64,000 nt of DNA from Hahella ganghwensis DSM 17046 (GCF_000376785.1 NZ_AQXX01000120.1:30037-94036); one strand, 5' to 3'; counted from the stretch's first letter, positions 7,764 to 17,134 are shown. Program-made: numbers and translations. The notes: generated from the sequence alone by a model not told the origin.

Positions 7764-8384
7764 TCAGGAAACCCACAGATTTTCTATCCATATCACTTTC
7801 CAGCCGAATAGCGTTTTCTCCAATAAGATCATTTCTCCATGCCCACAATGTGTGCCGCAGCCATGCGTAAAGTACACCAATGCACTTTTGGCGTCCTCGT
7901 CAAAGCCGACTCTCGACATTCTTACCAGAGCTTTGGCGGGGGCATATTTCAGAAAGAATTTTTTCCAGGCTAGCGACAGACGCTGGCCTGGAAATATACG
8001 AACATATTCAGCCGTTGTTAGAACAGCCAAATTATCTAAGTTGGGCAAAGGCAAACTGCTGGATTGCTTGTTTACCAGGTGAAACGATCGCTTCAATTCA
8101 GATAGGTCACGATTTTCGTACTGAAATTTGTCAACGTATTCATCAGGAGAGCTCCCCCAAATAGACTCCTTCATGAATATCAGGTTTGACAAATCAGTAT
8201 CCACGCGCTGATCAATTATGGCTTTATATACTTCAACCTCCTCAACGAAAGGGTCACTAGAGGAAAAAGATGCAAGTAAATGGATGCCTAATAAAGCCAT
8301 CACAACCAACGTCAAAAGTACCAACATTCCGATGTTGATACTTTTAATTCTCTTACCGGCTTTTACAAAACCGGGTGTTACCAC
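7764..8384 (-). CDS. Membrane-anchored protein with CG-x2-CG motif, unknown function
   Basis: The 206-residue protein has one transmembrane segment at about 18-38 and a soluble C-terminal domain. Near the C terminus, SRVGFDEDAKSALVYF is followed by HGCGTHCGHGE and then LLEKTLFGWKVI. This resembles a recurring 'conserved hypothetical' module in which paired Cys-Gly residues precede a final beta hairpin; the two cysteines could form a disulphide or bind metal in the periplasm. The gene overlaps the 3' end of the DUF2058 gene by seven bases, so it is translationally coupled to it. Confidence 0.65.
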   Translation of the reverse strand: MVTPGFVKAGKRIKSINIGMLVLLTLVVMALLGIHLLASFSSSDPFVEEVEVYKAIIDQRVDTDLSNLIFMKESIWGSSPDEYVDKFQYENRDLSELKRSFHLVNKQSSSLPLPNLDNLAVLTTAEYVRIFPGQRLSLAWKKFFLKYAPAKALVRMSRVGFDEDAKSALVYFTHGCGTHCGHGEMILLEKTLFGWKVIWIENLWVS

Positions 8385-8917
8385 ATCAAATCATCAGGAA
8401 TCGGATAATCCGCATAAGGATCGTCTTCGGCGGCCTGCTCATCTGTGGCTTTTTCCGGCATTTTCACCATCGCGTCGGGATCACGCTGGATGATTTTATC
8501 CGCGATGACTCTGGGAATCAGTTCATAGGACTCTCCCAGTCGGGCAATCCCCACTTGTCCACGCACAAGTTGATCGTAGACAACCTGAATCACATAGATC
8601 TTCTTGATCTTGTTATTGTCGACAAACTGGTAAGGAACATCGCCTTCTTCACGGGCAATACGGTGCTGCTCGATAATTTGTTTCACCTGAGCTTTTAATG
8701 CTTTTTGCTCCGCCTCTTTCTGACGCTCAAGATTCATCTGACGATCTTTCTCAGATTTCTCCTTAAGTGCCTGACGGGCGCGCTCAGCCGTTTCATTCAC
8801 CTCATCCTGCCCCTTGGGCTTTTGTTTGGCTTTCTTGCGCTTTTCCTGTTTGACCTGCTTGGCCTTTTTGTTATCGATTAACCCTGCTTTCAGCAGTTGA
8901 TCCTGAAGAGAAGCCAC
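8378..8917 (-). CDS. DUF2058 family protein (YaiL-like)
   Basis: I place the start at a GTG (8915-8917), because AGGAG lies six bases upstream and the protein then begins with the family's usual (M)ASLQDQLLKAGLI. The longer upstream frame from 9022 adds residues not found in the family. The resulting 179 residues contain the basic stretch KKAKQVKQEKRKKAKQK, a long charged helix (about 50-95) and the C-terminal domain QFVDNNKIKKIYV...ELIPRVIADKI. DUF2058 proteins are small nucleoproteins of unknown role; E. coli YaiL is the best-known member. The two membrane-anchored unknowns downstream appear to be in the same operon. Confidence 0.88.
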   Translation of the reverse strand: MASLQDQLLKAGLIDNKKAKQVKQEKRKKAKQKPKGQDEVNETAERARQALKEKSEKDRQMNLERQKEAEQKALKAQVKQIIEQHRIAREEGDVPYQFVDNNKIKKIYVIQVVYDQLVRGQVGIARLGESYELIPRVIADKIIQRDPDAMVKMPEKATDEQAAEDDPYADYPIPDDLMW

Positions 8918-9138
8918 TTTGATCTCCTGACTCATCAACGTTGTACGAATGAATTGCCGCTCAAAATACCAATTCCGGGCCTTCAATGCCATTGCATTAA
9001 GCACAATTTGATATTTTGTCATTTTTATACTTTATTTCTAGTGTGGACCAGGGATTGAAAGTAATTCCCAAGTAGTGGACTACGAGTGATAGGCCTGCTG
9101 TTGACCTGTCTCACCCTTTCACTAACGGAAGGAGAAGC

Positions 9139-10347
9139 GTGATGACCGACAGTAACACTCCGCGGGATCCGGCCAAGGAGATTGCTCGCCTGACCGAAGA
9201 ACTCCGCCAACTGCGCGAAGACGTCGATTCCTCATACTATCGGATTCCCAAACAGGAATTTGAAAATATCACCGTTCGCAACATCACTCATGATGTTACC
9301 GAACACATAAACTCCAAGTTGGCAAAGATCAGAAACTGGCTGGGCGGCGGCCTACTGGTGTTTTCCTTCCTGGGTATCACCCAGGTGAGCAAAATACTGG
9401 AGCTGGAAACTCAGAAGCTGGCTTCCAATTTGAATTCAGAGCTGGATGAACGCATGGACTTTGAACTGGCCAACATCAACCAGGAAATTGTCCATCAAAC
9501 CAAACAAAGCGAACTCAATCAGGCTGAATTTAAAGTATTTCTGCAGCAGGAGTTGTCCCGTATTGAAGAGCAAATCAATAGCAAAGCGGTGCTGGTCGAA
9601 CGCAAACAGGTTGATCTTGAAGATAAAATGACAAATCTGTTTGCCGATGTTGAGCTGGCCCAGTCATCCATTTACCGGGCGGAACTGGCATCTATTCGTG
9701 ATGACCTGAAAAAAAGCTATCAGGAATATAAACCAGCCAGAAGACAGGCACTGGACCGCCTCACGCCATTACTGGCCAGAGTGACCAGATTGCAGGACAC
9801 CACACTTGCCAACGAGTATCTGGATGAGTTGTTTCGCTGGACCTTTCAGCTTGGCGAATACGAAAAGTTGGACCAATATCGTGTGAAGTACGAGGAGAAT
9901 TTTGAGTTCAATCCAACCACCTGGGCCAATATCGCCATTGCGGACATGTTTCTATATGAGGAGAGCGGATCTCCTATTTACCTTCAGCGGGCATTGGACG
10001 CCAATAATAAGGCTCTGCAACGGCTGCCCAGCTATGGGGTCCCACAAGCGGTTCGGTTGATACTTCATGCCATTGAAATAGAACGGGCGCCTAGCGAAGA
10101 ACTCAAAACCCGACAACTCAATCAGGCCGAGGCACTGTTACATCAACTGAATTCAGGATCCAACCTTATTACGGTCTATGAAGCTTATGATTATCTGAAA
10201 CAACTGGAATCAGACCACGTCGCCAGTAAATATATCAGCAAGCTCCAGGAATATTTCAACTCGAGTGTCGCCACTTTGGAACAGGGATATACCGATTATC
10301 TGATTTCAAGAGGAGAACTCCCGGCCGCCGGAGAGGGCAGTTTTTGA
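9139..10347 (+). CDS. Coiled-coil membrane protein with helical (TPR-like) C-terminal domain, unknown function
   Basis: Start is GTG at 9139 or ATG at 9142, with GGAGAAG just upstream. The 402-residue protein has a short charged N terminus with a heptad-like stretch (ARLTEELRQLREDVDSSYY). A single hydrophobic segment follows near 68-82 (WLGGGLLVFSFLGIT), then a long predicted coiled coil (about 85-200). The C-terminal half is all-helical, with TPR-like periodicity (YLDELFRWTFQLGEYEKLDQY, ALDANNKALQRLPSYG). Such a layout suits a membrane-tethered scaffold. The family was not recognised. It is divergent from the DUF2058 operon and converges on the SMP-30-like gene. Confidence 0.7.
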   Translation: MMTDSNTPRDPAKEIARLTEELRQLREDVDSSYYRIPKQEFENITVRNITHDVTEHINSKLAKIRNWLGGGLLVFSFLGITQVSKILELETQKLASNLNSELDERMDFELANINQEIVHQTKQSELNQAEFKVFLQQELSRIEEQINSKAVLVERKQVDLEDKMTNLFADVELAQSSIYRAELASIRDDLKKSYQEYKPARRQALDRLTPLLARVTRLQDTTLANEYLDELFRWTFQLGEYEKLDQYRVKYEENFEFNPTTWANIAIADMFLYEESGSPIYLQRALDANNKALQRLPSYGVPQAVRLILHAIEIERAPSEELKTRQLNQAEALLHQLNSGSNLITVYEAYDYLKQLESDHVASKYISKLQEYFNSSVATLEQGYTDYLISRGELPAAGEGSF

Positions 10348-10452
10348 TAACCGACCTGATTTGATAACCAGACTGGTTTGATAATCAATTTCTGAGATGA
10401 TCAATCACTCTAACCTCAGATCTCCTTGATGACGGTTCTCCAACAACACAAG

Positions 10453-10485
10453 CCACCGGGAAATGCCAATCCGCATTCCCGGTGG
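10453..10485. terminator. Strong hairpin between convergent genes, possible bidirectional terminator
   Basis: CCACCGGGA at 10453-10461 plus ATGC pairs with GCATTCCCGGTGG at 10473-10485, with a single bulged A. It lies between the convergent coiled-coil and SMP-30-like genes. There is no good T-run on either side, so termination efficiency is uncertain. Confidence 0.45.
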
Positions 10486-10496
10486 ATATCGACAGG

Positions 10497-11393
10497 TTAG
10501 AGCTCGATCTTATATCCCGTCACTCTGCCCAACTGCATTTCCGGCACCCAAAGTACTTCAGACTCAGGGTTCCACCCCAAATCAGCACTGCCCGGCTCCA
10601 GTTGCAGGATCTTGCGTGTATTACCGCTTAAGTTTACCGACATCACTTCTCCGCTCAACCAGTCACTGACCAGCCACTGATCACCAAGCCTCACGATGCC
10701 GTCCCAATTACCCCGAGGGCTGTTATTCATCTTTGAGAGCGCTCCATCGGTCAGGGAGATACTGAGAAACTGGCCGGGGCTCTTGGTGGAGAAGTCTTCC
10801 TGTATACCTGCCCCCCAGGTTACAACCGTCAACTGGTCTCCGGAAATACTGAGACCATTGGGCGTGTTCAATTGTTCTCCCTGAATCCAGGGGATCAGTT
10901 GCCCCTCCTCAAGGTGGTATATTGTGTTCCCCAGGAAATCAGACACGTAGACATGACCGCTTTGGCTGACCTCAATACCATTCAGCATTTTCGCCTGAGG
11001 TACGGGATAACGCGCAATGATAACGCCCGCTTCCACATCGATCACCACCAGCTCACGCAGGTCCGCCACATATAAACGCTGACCGTCCAGCGCCAGACCT
11101 TTGGGAGCATGTAGCCCACTTACCCACTCCAGCTCGAGACCAGTACCATCAGGGTGAACACGACTGATATAACCAACCCCATCTTCTTTCATTGGATGGC
11201 CGGCGATGTTGCTGATGTACAGATAATCCCGGGCTCTGTCAGCTTCCACTGATTCTGGTTGGGCAAACCCATTAATCGAGATCACAGGCGCCTGCTGGCT
11301 ATCTGTTTGGAGGGGATCCGCCAGAGCGGTATTACTTGCAAAGCCGATAGAAACACTCAGTAAGCTGAAAAGAAAATTATTGTGCAAGCGCAT
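10497..11393 (-). CDS. Secreted SMP-30/NHL-like beta-propeller protein
   Basis: The 298-residue protein starts with a clear signal peptide (MRLHNNFLFSLLSVSIGFAS...ALA, cleavage near residue 25). The mature part consists of repeated propeller blades, such as LDGQRLYVADLRELVVIDV, SQSGHVYVSDFLGNTIYHL and LGDQWLVSDWLSGEVMSVNL. The pattern is that of SMP-30/gluconolactonase/strictosidine-synthase-like proteins. It should be periplasmic or extracellular. Whether it hydrolyses a lactone cannot be told; the metal ligands are not obvious. Its 5' end faces the XRE regulator, so the two share a promoter region. Confidence 0.78.
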   Translation of the reverse strand: MRLHNNFLFSLLSVSIGFASNTALADPLQTDSQQAPVISINGFAQPESVEADRARDYLYISNIAGHPMKEDGVGYISRVHPDGTGLELEWVSGLHAPKGLALDGQRLYVADLRELVVIDVEAGVIIARYPVPQAKMLNGIEVSQSGHVYVSDFLGNTIYHLEEGQLIPWIQGEQLNTPNGLSISGDQLTVVTWGAGIQEDFSTKSPGQFLSISLTDGALSKMNNSPRGNWDGIVRLGDQWLVSDWLSGEVMSVNLSGNTRKILQLEPGSADLGWNPESEVLWVPEMQLGRVTGYKIEL

Positions 11394-11520
11394 AGTCGTG
11401 CCGTCTCCTGTTGGAAGAATAGGTGAAGGTGAGTAAAAACAATTAATGAAGCGCGCTTACACAAACAAAGCTAAATTAAGTAGACTTATCGCACAATGTT
11501 CACGCAAAAAGGTTAGTTAT

Positions 11521-12309
11521 ATGACCCCTAATACAGCATCAAAGGTGACCGAGATGCACCGCGCCGAAAACTGGGAGCTAATGCAGGCACTCAGAAGGGC
11601 ACTGAAAGCCAAAGGAATGACCTATCGGCAGTTGGGGAATGAACTGGGAATATCTGAAGCCACTGTCAAAAGAATGTTCCGAGAACAGGATTGTTCTCTG
11701 AGCAGGCTGACCCAGATATGTAATTTACTGAACATCAGCGTTTATGACCTGATGAGTGTGGCCCAGCAACAGGAGGAAAGCACAACTCCGCTGACACCTC
11801 AACAGGAACAGTATCTGGCCACGCACCCCGGACACTTTGCCTTTCTTTTGTGTCTGCTACAGAGGCAGTCCCCGGATCAGATACAGTCGCGACATCAGTT
11901 AACAGATCGGTGCGTCTTCTATTATCTGCGCGATCTGGATCGACAGAATTTCCTTGAGCTGGCCGAGCATAACCGCTTCCGTCTGAAAGTCGGCCCTCAG
12001 GTCCGCTGGTCACTTCAGGGACCGTTACAGCAGAAGTTAAAGGAAGTGAATCAAATATTCATCAGACATGTCATGGATCATAACCTGGACCCCGGTTATG
12101 CCTTTGAAAGCAGCTTCCGCTTCATGAGCCAATCCACGCTTGATGCTTTTTGCGAGGACCTGCGACAACTGTCCCGAAAATACCGCCGACATTCCGCTCA
12201 GGAAGATGCTCTGTTACCCAATGAGGCTCTTCGGGGCGTGAAATGGACGCTTGCCATTGCCCCCTTTGCACCCTCGGGAGTACTGGATATCCCAGAGCTC
12301 GAAATATAA
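11521..12309 (+). CDS. XRE-family helix-turn-helix regulator with C-terminal effector domain
   Basis: I prefer the ATG at 11521 (AAGG about nine bases upstream), giving 262 residues. An in-frame ATG at 11446 would add 25 residues that are not typical of the family. The N-terminal HTH runs over ALRRALKAKGMTYRQLGNELGISEATVKRMF, about residues 19-49, and SLSRLTQICNLLNISVYDLM completes the five-helix Cro/C1 fold. The remaining 180 residues form an unrecognised domain that may sense a ligand. It is divergent from the secreted propeller gene and may control it. This kind of XRE protein is frequent in marine gammaproteobacteria, but no target is known to me. Confidence 0.8.
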   Translation: MTPNTASKVTEMHRAENWELMQALRRALKAKGMTYRQLGNELGISEATVKRMFREQDCSLSRLTQICNLLNISVYDLMSVAQQQEESTTPLTPQQEQYLATHPGHFAFLLCLLQRQSPDQIQSRHQLTDRCVFYYLRDLDRQNFLELAEHNRFRLKVGPQVRWSLQGPLQQKLKEVNQIFIRHVMDHNLDPGYAFESSFRFMSQSTLDAFCEDLRQLSRKYRRHSAQEDALLPNEALRGVKWTLAIAPFAPSGVLDIPELEI

Positions 12310-12458
12310 CGAACAGCCTACTCGGTTGTTTAAGACGAACTTTCCAGGGAAAGTCCAGCCGCAGGCGCTGCACTTTAGCTTTAGCCGCTTTGTTTTTTCG
12401 ACCATTTTAAGGACAATAAGCAACCGATTATCCTCCGGGAACACAAGGAGATATCCCA

Positions 12459-13436
12459 TTGATTATTCCCCAATACTGGGCAACCGCAACAGACAGTCGA
12501 ACCGTTGATGGCCGGCAAGTCTCTATCAAGCGTTATGGTTGGTCAGATGAGAGCCAGGAGCAAGCTGAACAGAAAGCGGCTGAGCGACTAAAGCAGGCAT
12601 TTGAGCAGGTTCAATCCGGTGCCAAAGTCACCAGAGTGGAAAGAAAGGAAGACTACAGTGGCAGCGAGGGTGTTCCCATCCGGGAAGAAGTCGTCAGTCG
12701 GCACAAGGCGGCCATTATCACCCGCAACTCCTATGGTGCACTATGCATGAATACCCCCAACGTGCTGTTTGCCGATGTAGATTTTGACACTCGCTCTGAG
12801 CTGGAACACTACTGGTGGGTATTTCTGCCTCTGGCGATCATGGTATTGGGCTTGAACTTCCTGTATAGCTCCGGCGGAACACTGATTATCTGGCTCCTGG
12901 GAGGCGCTCTGGCAGCGATTCCTCTGACGATTGCTATCAATAAAGCTAAAACGAGCTTGCGCGGAGGAAAAGAAGAACAGGCACTCAAGCCAGTCAAAGC
13001 CTACGCCCAAAAGCATCCGGACTGGCATTTGCGAATTTATCGTACACCGGCGGGTCTTCGTGTACTGGCGATGCATCGCACTTTCGAGCCGGATTCCCCA
13101 GAAACCCATGACTTTATGTCCTCAATTAAAGCCGATGCCATCTATATACGCATGTGTAGAAACCAGAAATGCTTCCGGGCGCGTCTGACACCCAAGCCCT
13201 GGCGTATTGGATATGTCCAGGAAGGCAAACCCAGACCTGGAGAGTGGCCACCTCCCTCCCATAAAAAGTCGGTTCGTCAGCGATGGATTTCCGGATATGA
13301 AAAAGCTTCACAGCCTTATGCTGCCTGTCGCTACCTTATGAGCCTGGGGAGCACTACGGTCAATGTCGAAGCTGAATACATCAGAAAGATGCACGATCAA
13401 TATTGCAAAGCAGATCAACGCCTGGATATTGCCTGA
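12459..13436 (+). CDS. Conserved membrane protein of unknown function
   Basis: The 325-residue protein has a cytoplasmic N-terminal part with a charged helix (SQEQAEQKAAERLKQAFEQV). Two adjacent transmembrane segments follow near 125-165 (WVFLPLAIMVLGLNFLY and GTLIIWLLGGALAAIPLTIAI). The C-terminal domain contains YRTPAGLRVLAMHRTF and CRNQKCFRARLTPKPWRIG. The block ITRNSYGALCMNTPNVLFADVDFD is recognisable from 'hypothetical' homologues, but no function is known to me. The start could be ATG 12459 or slightly upstream; AAGGAGAT lies at 12447-12454. Confidence 0.7.
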   Translation: MIIPQYWATATDSRTVDGRQVSIKRYGWSDESQEQAEQKAAERLKQAFEQVQSGAKVTRVERKEDYSGSEGVPIREEVVSRHKAAIITRNSYGALCMNTPNVLFADVDFDTRSELEHYWWVFLPLAIMVLGLNFLYSSGGTLIIWLLGGALAAIPLTIAINKAKTSLRGGKEEQALKPVKAYAQKHPDWHLRIYRTPAGLRVLAMHRTFEPDSPETHDFMSSIKADAIYIRMCRNQKCFRARLTPKPWRIGYVQEGKPRPGEWPPPSHKKSVRQRWISGYEKASQPYAACRYLMSLGSTTVNVEAEYIRKMHDQYCKADQRLDIA

Positions 13437-13810
13437 CTCTATTCAGAGTTGACTGAAACTGTTCTCAAAAACCCACAGATTCTGGAAAAAACAGCCGCCC
13501 CGGAATCTGTCTGGGACTCATCTTTGACCTCAACAGAACCATCCTTAAGCCATAAGCATACCAACATTGTAGTAAAGTGATGATTTAACACCATCACCAT
13601 TTGTCAACCCCGAAAAACATTAAGTAAAAACACGTATTTACAGAGCATTTTGCTATTTATGGACTTTTTTTAGATTTTTTACCCAAAAAGAATCGAAAAT
13701 TTAGAGACTTTTCATTTTCAATCACGGTTAGTATTAGGCGCCCTAAAAACAATATCAATTCATCCTGCTGCAATCCCTGATCTGCAGCCAATATTCCAGG
13801 AGGTGTAGCC
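13437..13810. other. AT-rich promoter region of the AGCS symporter gene
   Basis: No gene is seen. A hairpin (AGATTCTGG / CCGGAATCT, about 13475-13509) lies after the upstream gene but lacks a T-run. GTGATG at 13577 pairs with CATCAC at 13592, an operator-sized inverted repeat. The stretch 13600-13740 is strongly A/T rich, as expected of a promoter. A glycine riboswitch, common before such symporters, was looked for and not found. Confidence 0.6.
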
Positions 13811-15352
13811 GTGCAAGCAGCGGTTGATTTTCTCAATGGTATAATCTGGAGTCCGGCCCTGATTTATCTGTGCCTGGGCGCCGGCCTCTTCTACTCCATC
13901 ATGACCCGCTTCGTTCAAGTTCGCCATTTCTTCGAAATGTGGCGCCTGTTATTGAACGGTAAAGAATCTTCCAAAGGTATTACCTCTTTCCAGGCTCTGG
14001 CGGTTTCTCTGTCAGGACGTGTCGGTACCGGTAACATTGCCGGTGTTGCTGCCGCCATCGGTTTTGGTGGTCCTGGTGCCGTATTCTGGATGTGGGTGGT
14101 TGCCTTCCTTGGTGCTGCGACGGCTTACGCCGAATCCACCCTGGCTCAGGTATACAAAGAAGAGCAAGACGGTGAATATCGTGGTGGCCCGGCTTACTAC
14201 ATTGAAAAAGCTCTTGGCCAGAAATGGTATGCATGGCTTTTCGCTCTGGCGACGGTTCTTGCCTGTGGTCTGCTGCTTCCAGGTGTACAGTCCAACAGTA
14301 TCGGTAATGCGGTAGAAGCCGCTTTCGGTTCCGGTGCAATGATCAGCACCGGCATGGGCGACCTGAGCTTTGCCAAGGTCATTACCGGTACCGTCGTGGT
14401 TCTGATTCTGGGCTTCATCATTTTCGGCGGCGTTAAGCGTATTGCTCACTTTGCCCAGTTTGTGGTTCCTTTCATGGCGCTGGCCTACATCATCATTGCC
14501 TGTGTGATCGTGGCACTGAACATGGAGAAAGTTCCTGAGGTATTTGCCATGATTCTCGGTGACGCATTTACGCCTATGGCAGGTGTCGGTGCGGCGATTG
14601 GCTGGGGCGTCAAGCGCGGCGTCTACTCCAATGAAGCCGGTCAGGGGACAGGTCCTCACGCTGCAGCGGCGGCAGAAGTTGATCACCCTTGTCAGCAAGG
14701 TCTGGTACAGGCATTCTCTGTATACATCGATACCCTTTTCGTTTGTACTGCAACTGCGTTCATGATTCTGATCACCGGTGCATACAACGTTCACGGTGGC
14801 GACGGCTTCCTGGTACAAAACCTGGCAGCAGACGCAGCAGCCAACAGCCCATTGTTCACCCAGACGGCTATTGAGTCGGTGATGCCGGGTGTTGGTCAGC
14901 CTTTCGTGGCCTTCGCTCTGTTCTTCTTCTCGTTCACCACGATTCTGGCTTACTATTATATTGCAGAAACGAACGTGGCATATATCAAGCGTACCCTGCA
15001 TATCCCGGGTCTGACATTTGCCCTGAAGATCGCCATCATGGCATCCACCTTCTACGGTGCGGTGAAAACAGCGGATCTGGCATGGGGACTGGGCGATGTA
15101 GGTGTTGGACTGATGGCATGGCTGAACATAGTCGGCATTCTGGTCATTTTCCTGCTCAGTCGTCCAGCCATGAAAGTGCTGAAAGACTATGAAATCCAGC
15201 AGAAAGCAGGTGTTAAAGAATTCACTTTTGACCCTGAAAAACTCGGCATCAAAAATGCCGATTACTGGATGAAACGTAAAGCTCAGCGCGAATCTGGCAA
15301 TACGGAAGATTCAGCCGATCTGGCAACATCAAAACCTGCATACCAGTCATAA
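13811..15352 (+). CDS. Sodium:alanine/glycine symporter family protein (AGCS)
   Basis: The GTG start at 13811 follows an excellent AGGAGG sequence. The 513-residue protein carries the AGCS signature (SLSGRVGTGNIAGVAAAIGFGGPG, about residues 65-90, continuing AVFWMWVVAFLGAATAYAESTLAQVY). It also has GVKRGVYSNEAGQGTGPHAAAAAEV (about 268-292) and about ten transmembrane helices. These inner-membrane transporters import alanine or glycine with Na+. The C-terminal soluble tail (FDPEKLGIKNADYWMKRKAQ) is typical of long proteobacterial members. The gene stands alone and is followed by a strong terminator. Confidence 0.93.
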   Translation: MQAAVDFLNGIIWSPALIYLCLGAGLFYSIMTRFVQVRHFFEMWRLLLNGKESSKGITSFQALAVSLSGRVGTGNIAGVAAAIGFGGPGAVFWMWVVAFLGAATAYAESTLAQVYKEEQDGEYRGGPAYYIEKALGQKWYAWLFALATVLACGLLLPGVQSNSIGNAVEAAFGSGAMISTGMGDLSFAKVITGTVVVLILGFIIFGGVKRIAHFAQFVVPFMALAYIIIACVIVALNMEKVPEVFAMILGDAFTPMAGVGAAIGWGVKRGVYSNEAGQGTGPHAAAAAEVDHPCQQGLVQAFSVYIDTLFVCTATAFMILITGAYNVHGGDGFLVQNLAADAAANSPLFTQTAIESVMPGVGQPFVAFALFFFSFTTILAYYYIAETNVAYIKRTLHIPGLTFALKIAIMASTFYGAVKTADLAWGLGDVGVGLMAWLNIVGILVIFLLSRPAMKVLKDYEIQQKAGVKEFTFDPEKLGIKNADYWMKRKAQRESGNTEDSADLATSKPAYQS

Positions 15353-15385
15353 GCTGATAGCCAGCTAGACGGGCAGTAACGACAA

Positions 15386-15414
15386 GGGGTTACCGGTTTC
15401 CGGTAGCCCCTTTT
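15386..15414 (+). terminator. Rho-independent terminator of the symporter gene
   Basis: GGGGTTACCGG at 15386-15396 pairs with CCGGTAGCCCC at 15400-15410 across a three-base loop, with one G-U pair, followed by TTTTCT. It lies 33 bp after the stop codon. Confidence 0.92.
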
Positions 15415-15465
15415 CTATTGCCGTTCATTTATTCGGCCCACTTCAGTCTCCCGACCCGTCTTAAG

Positions 15466-16365
15466 TTATCCGACTTCAAATCCTGAAAGATCCAGGTGAT
15501 CAAGCAGGTATCTATAGACTGTTGCAACCCTTACTAAATGTCTGGACTCCGGATGAGATAATAGCCACAGGTCTGTTTGACTCTCTGCAATTGCATCAGT
15601 TAACGGTACCAGGTCACTATTCTGACGAGCCAGAAAAACAGGGATTACTCCCACTCCCATCCCTTTACTGACAAACTCCAGAACAGAAAGAATGCTGTCG
15701 ACCAGATAGGTAGGCGTTAGTCGCGGATACAGCTTCTTGCGCCATTGAACCGAGGGATGATTCGGCAGGGCTTCATCAGGCGCAACCCAGGGAACATTCG
15801 CACTAATGACGTCTTCCTGCGTTGCCACTTCCACCTTTTTACTCTTGTATAACGCCATTTTGATCGGGCCGATTCTCTTACCGACCAAATGCTCCGGCGG
15901 GCTTTGGGTCGCCCTGATTGCGATGTCCGCATCTTTTTTGGTGAGATTCGCCAACTGGTTACTGGTGTCGAATTCAAAGCTCAGCAAGGGATTCTCCCGA
16001 TGCAGCGGCTCTATCAAAGGCAACACTAGCCCATGCAGCAGAATATCGGTGGTGGTGATTTTGACTGAGCCAGACACCTGCAGGCAGGAATCCAGTACAG
16101 AAGCGTTGGCTTGTTCGAGTGCCAGCTCTACCGATTCCGCTTGATTGACCAAATCCAGCGTTGCTTCAGAAGCCAGATATCCAGAGCGGCGACGTTCAAA
16201 CAGCTGTACCCCGAGGCCTTTTTCCATGCGTTTCAGGGCCCGGAACACCGTCGAGCTATCGACCCCCAGCCTCTCGCCCGCCGCGGCAAGCGTCCCGCTA
16301 CGGTAAATTGCCAGGACAACTTCCAGATCATTCGCATTAATTCGATACTGCACACCTGCAACCAT
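15466..16365 (-). CDS. LysR-family transcriptional regulator
   Basis: The 299-residue protein has the N-terminal winged HTH of LysR regulators (LEVVLAIYRSGTLAAAGERLGVDSSTVFRALKRMEKGLGVQLFERR, residues about 13-60). A periplasmic-binding-protein-like effector domain follows (SGSVKITTTDILLHGLVLPLIEPL onward). It is divergent from the GST gene with a gap of about 80 bp, the classic arrangement in which a LysR protein controls its neighbour. The gap contains TTGCTATAACGCAA-type dyads that could be the T-N11-A site. The inducer is unknown. Confidence 0.92.
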   Translation of the reverse strand: MVAGVQYRINANDLEVVLAIYRSGTLAAAGERLGVDSSTVFRALKRMEKGLGVQLFERRRSGYLASEATLDLVNQAESVELALEQANASVLDSCLQVSGSVKITTTDILLHGLVLPLIEPLHRENPLLSFEFDTSNQLANLTKKDADIAIRATQSPPEHLVGKRIGPIKMALYKSKKVEVATQEDVISANVPWVAPDEALPNHPSVQWRKKLYPRLTPTYLVDSILSVLEFVSKGMGVGVIPVFLARQNSDLVPLTDAIAESQTDLWLLSHPESRHLVRVATVYRYLLDHLDLSGFEVG

Positions 16366-16444
16366 ATCTTGCCACTTTGCTTATTCCTATTGCGTTATAG
16401 CAAGAATAGATTAGCAATCGTTGTCATTCAAATGAGGTCATCGC

Positions 16445-17134
16445 ATGAACAGCAAAATCACTCTGATCAGCCACCACTTATGTCCTTACGTGCAGAGAGC
16501 CGCCATATTACTGGAGGAAAAAGGCATTCCCTATGAACGGGTCAATATTGATCTGTCGAATAAGCCCGACTGGTTTCTAGCCATATCGCCCTTGGGCAAG
16601 ACCCCGGTCTTACTGGTAGATTCCACACCGATATTTGAATCTGCCGTAATTTGCGAATATCTGGAAGAAGTCTATACCCCCAGACTTCACCCTGACAGTC
16701 CTTTGGAAAAAGCCCGGCACCGATCATGGATTGAGTTTGGTTCCAGCATCCTGAATGACATCGCCAGTTTCTATAATGCCGCCGACAAAAACGCTCTTAT
16801 CAACCGTTCAGAGATGATTCAAGCCAAGTTTCGACAGCTGGAGCAAGTGGTGGAGGGACCTTTTTTTTCCGGCCGACAGTTCACCCTGGTCGACGCAGTA
16901 TACGGACCTGTCTTCAGATATTTCGATACCTTTGACACCATCGACAATTTTGGTTTCTTGACCGGCGCATTTAAAGTGGATTCCTGGCGCCTTCACCTGT
17001 CAGCGCGGCCATCGATAATAAATGCCGTATCTGAAGATTATCCAGAGCGCCTTCAGCACTTTCTGTTACAGCGTAAATCTGCCCTATCAGAAATGATCTC
17101 AAAGTCAGCGAGAGTAGAAAGCTGTCTGGCCTAA
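16445..17134 (+). CDS. Glutathione S-transferase family protein
   Basis: The 229-residue protein has the thioredoxin-like N-terminal GST domain (ITLISHHLCPYVQRAAILLEEKGIPYE), with Cys in a CPYV motif like omega/beta-class or SspA-like GSTs. It continues with SPLGKTPVLLV and the ES pair of FESAVICEYLEE that binds the gamma-glutamyl group. A helical C-terminal domain follows (FTLVDAVYGPVFRYFD). GAGG precedes the ATG by six bases. The divergent LysR regulator probably controls it. The CP motif suggests a thiol-transferase or dehalogenase-type reaction rather than classic conjugation. Confidence 0.9.
   Translation: MNSKITLISHHLCPYVQRAAILLEEKGIPYERVNIDLSNKPDWFLAISPLGKTPVLLVDSTPIFESAVICEYLEEVYTPRLHPDSPLEKARHRSWIEFGSSILNDIASFYNAADKNALINRSEMIQAKFRQLEQVVEGPFFSGRQFTLVDAVYGPVFRYFDTFDTIDNFGFLTGAFKVDSWRLHLSARPSIINAVSEDYPERLQHFLLQRKSALSEMISKSARVESCLA

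Noticed and set aside
13437..13810. Glycine riboswitch upstream of the AGCS symporter
   Set aside because: The conserved aptamer core and paired domains were not found; the region is simply A/T rich.
14012..15001. 329-residue frame opposite the AGCS symporter
   Set aside because: It is antisense to a clear symporter gene with good start and terminator; composition (many His, Arg and Gln) is that of a shadow frame.
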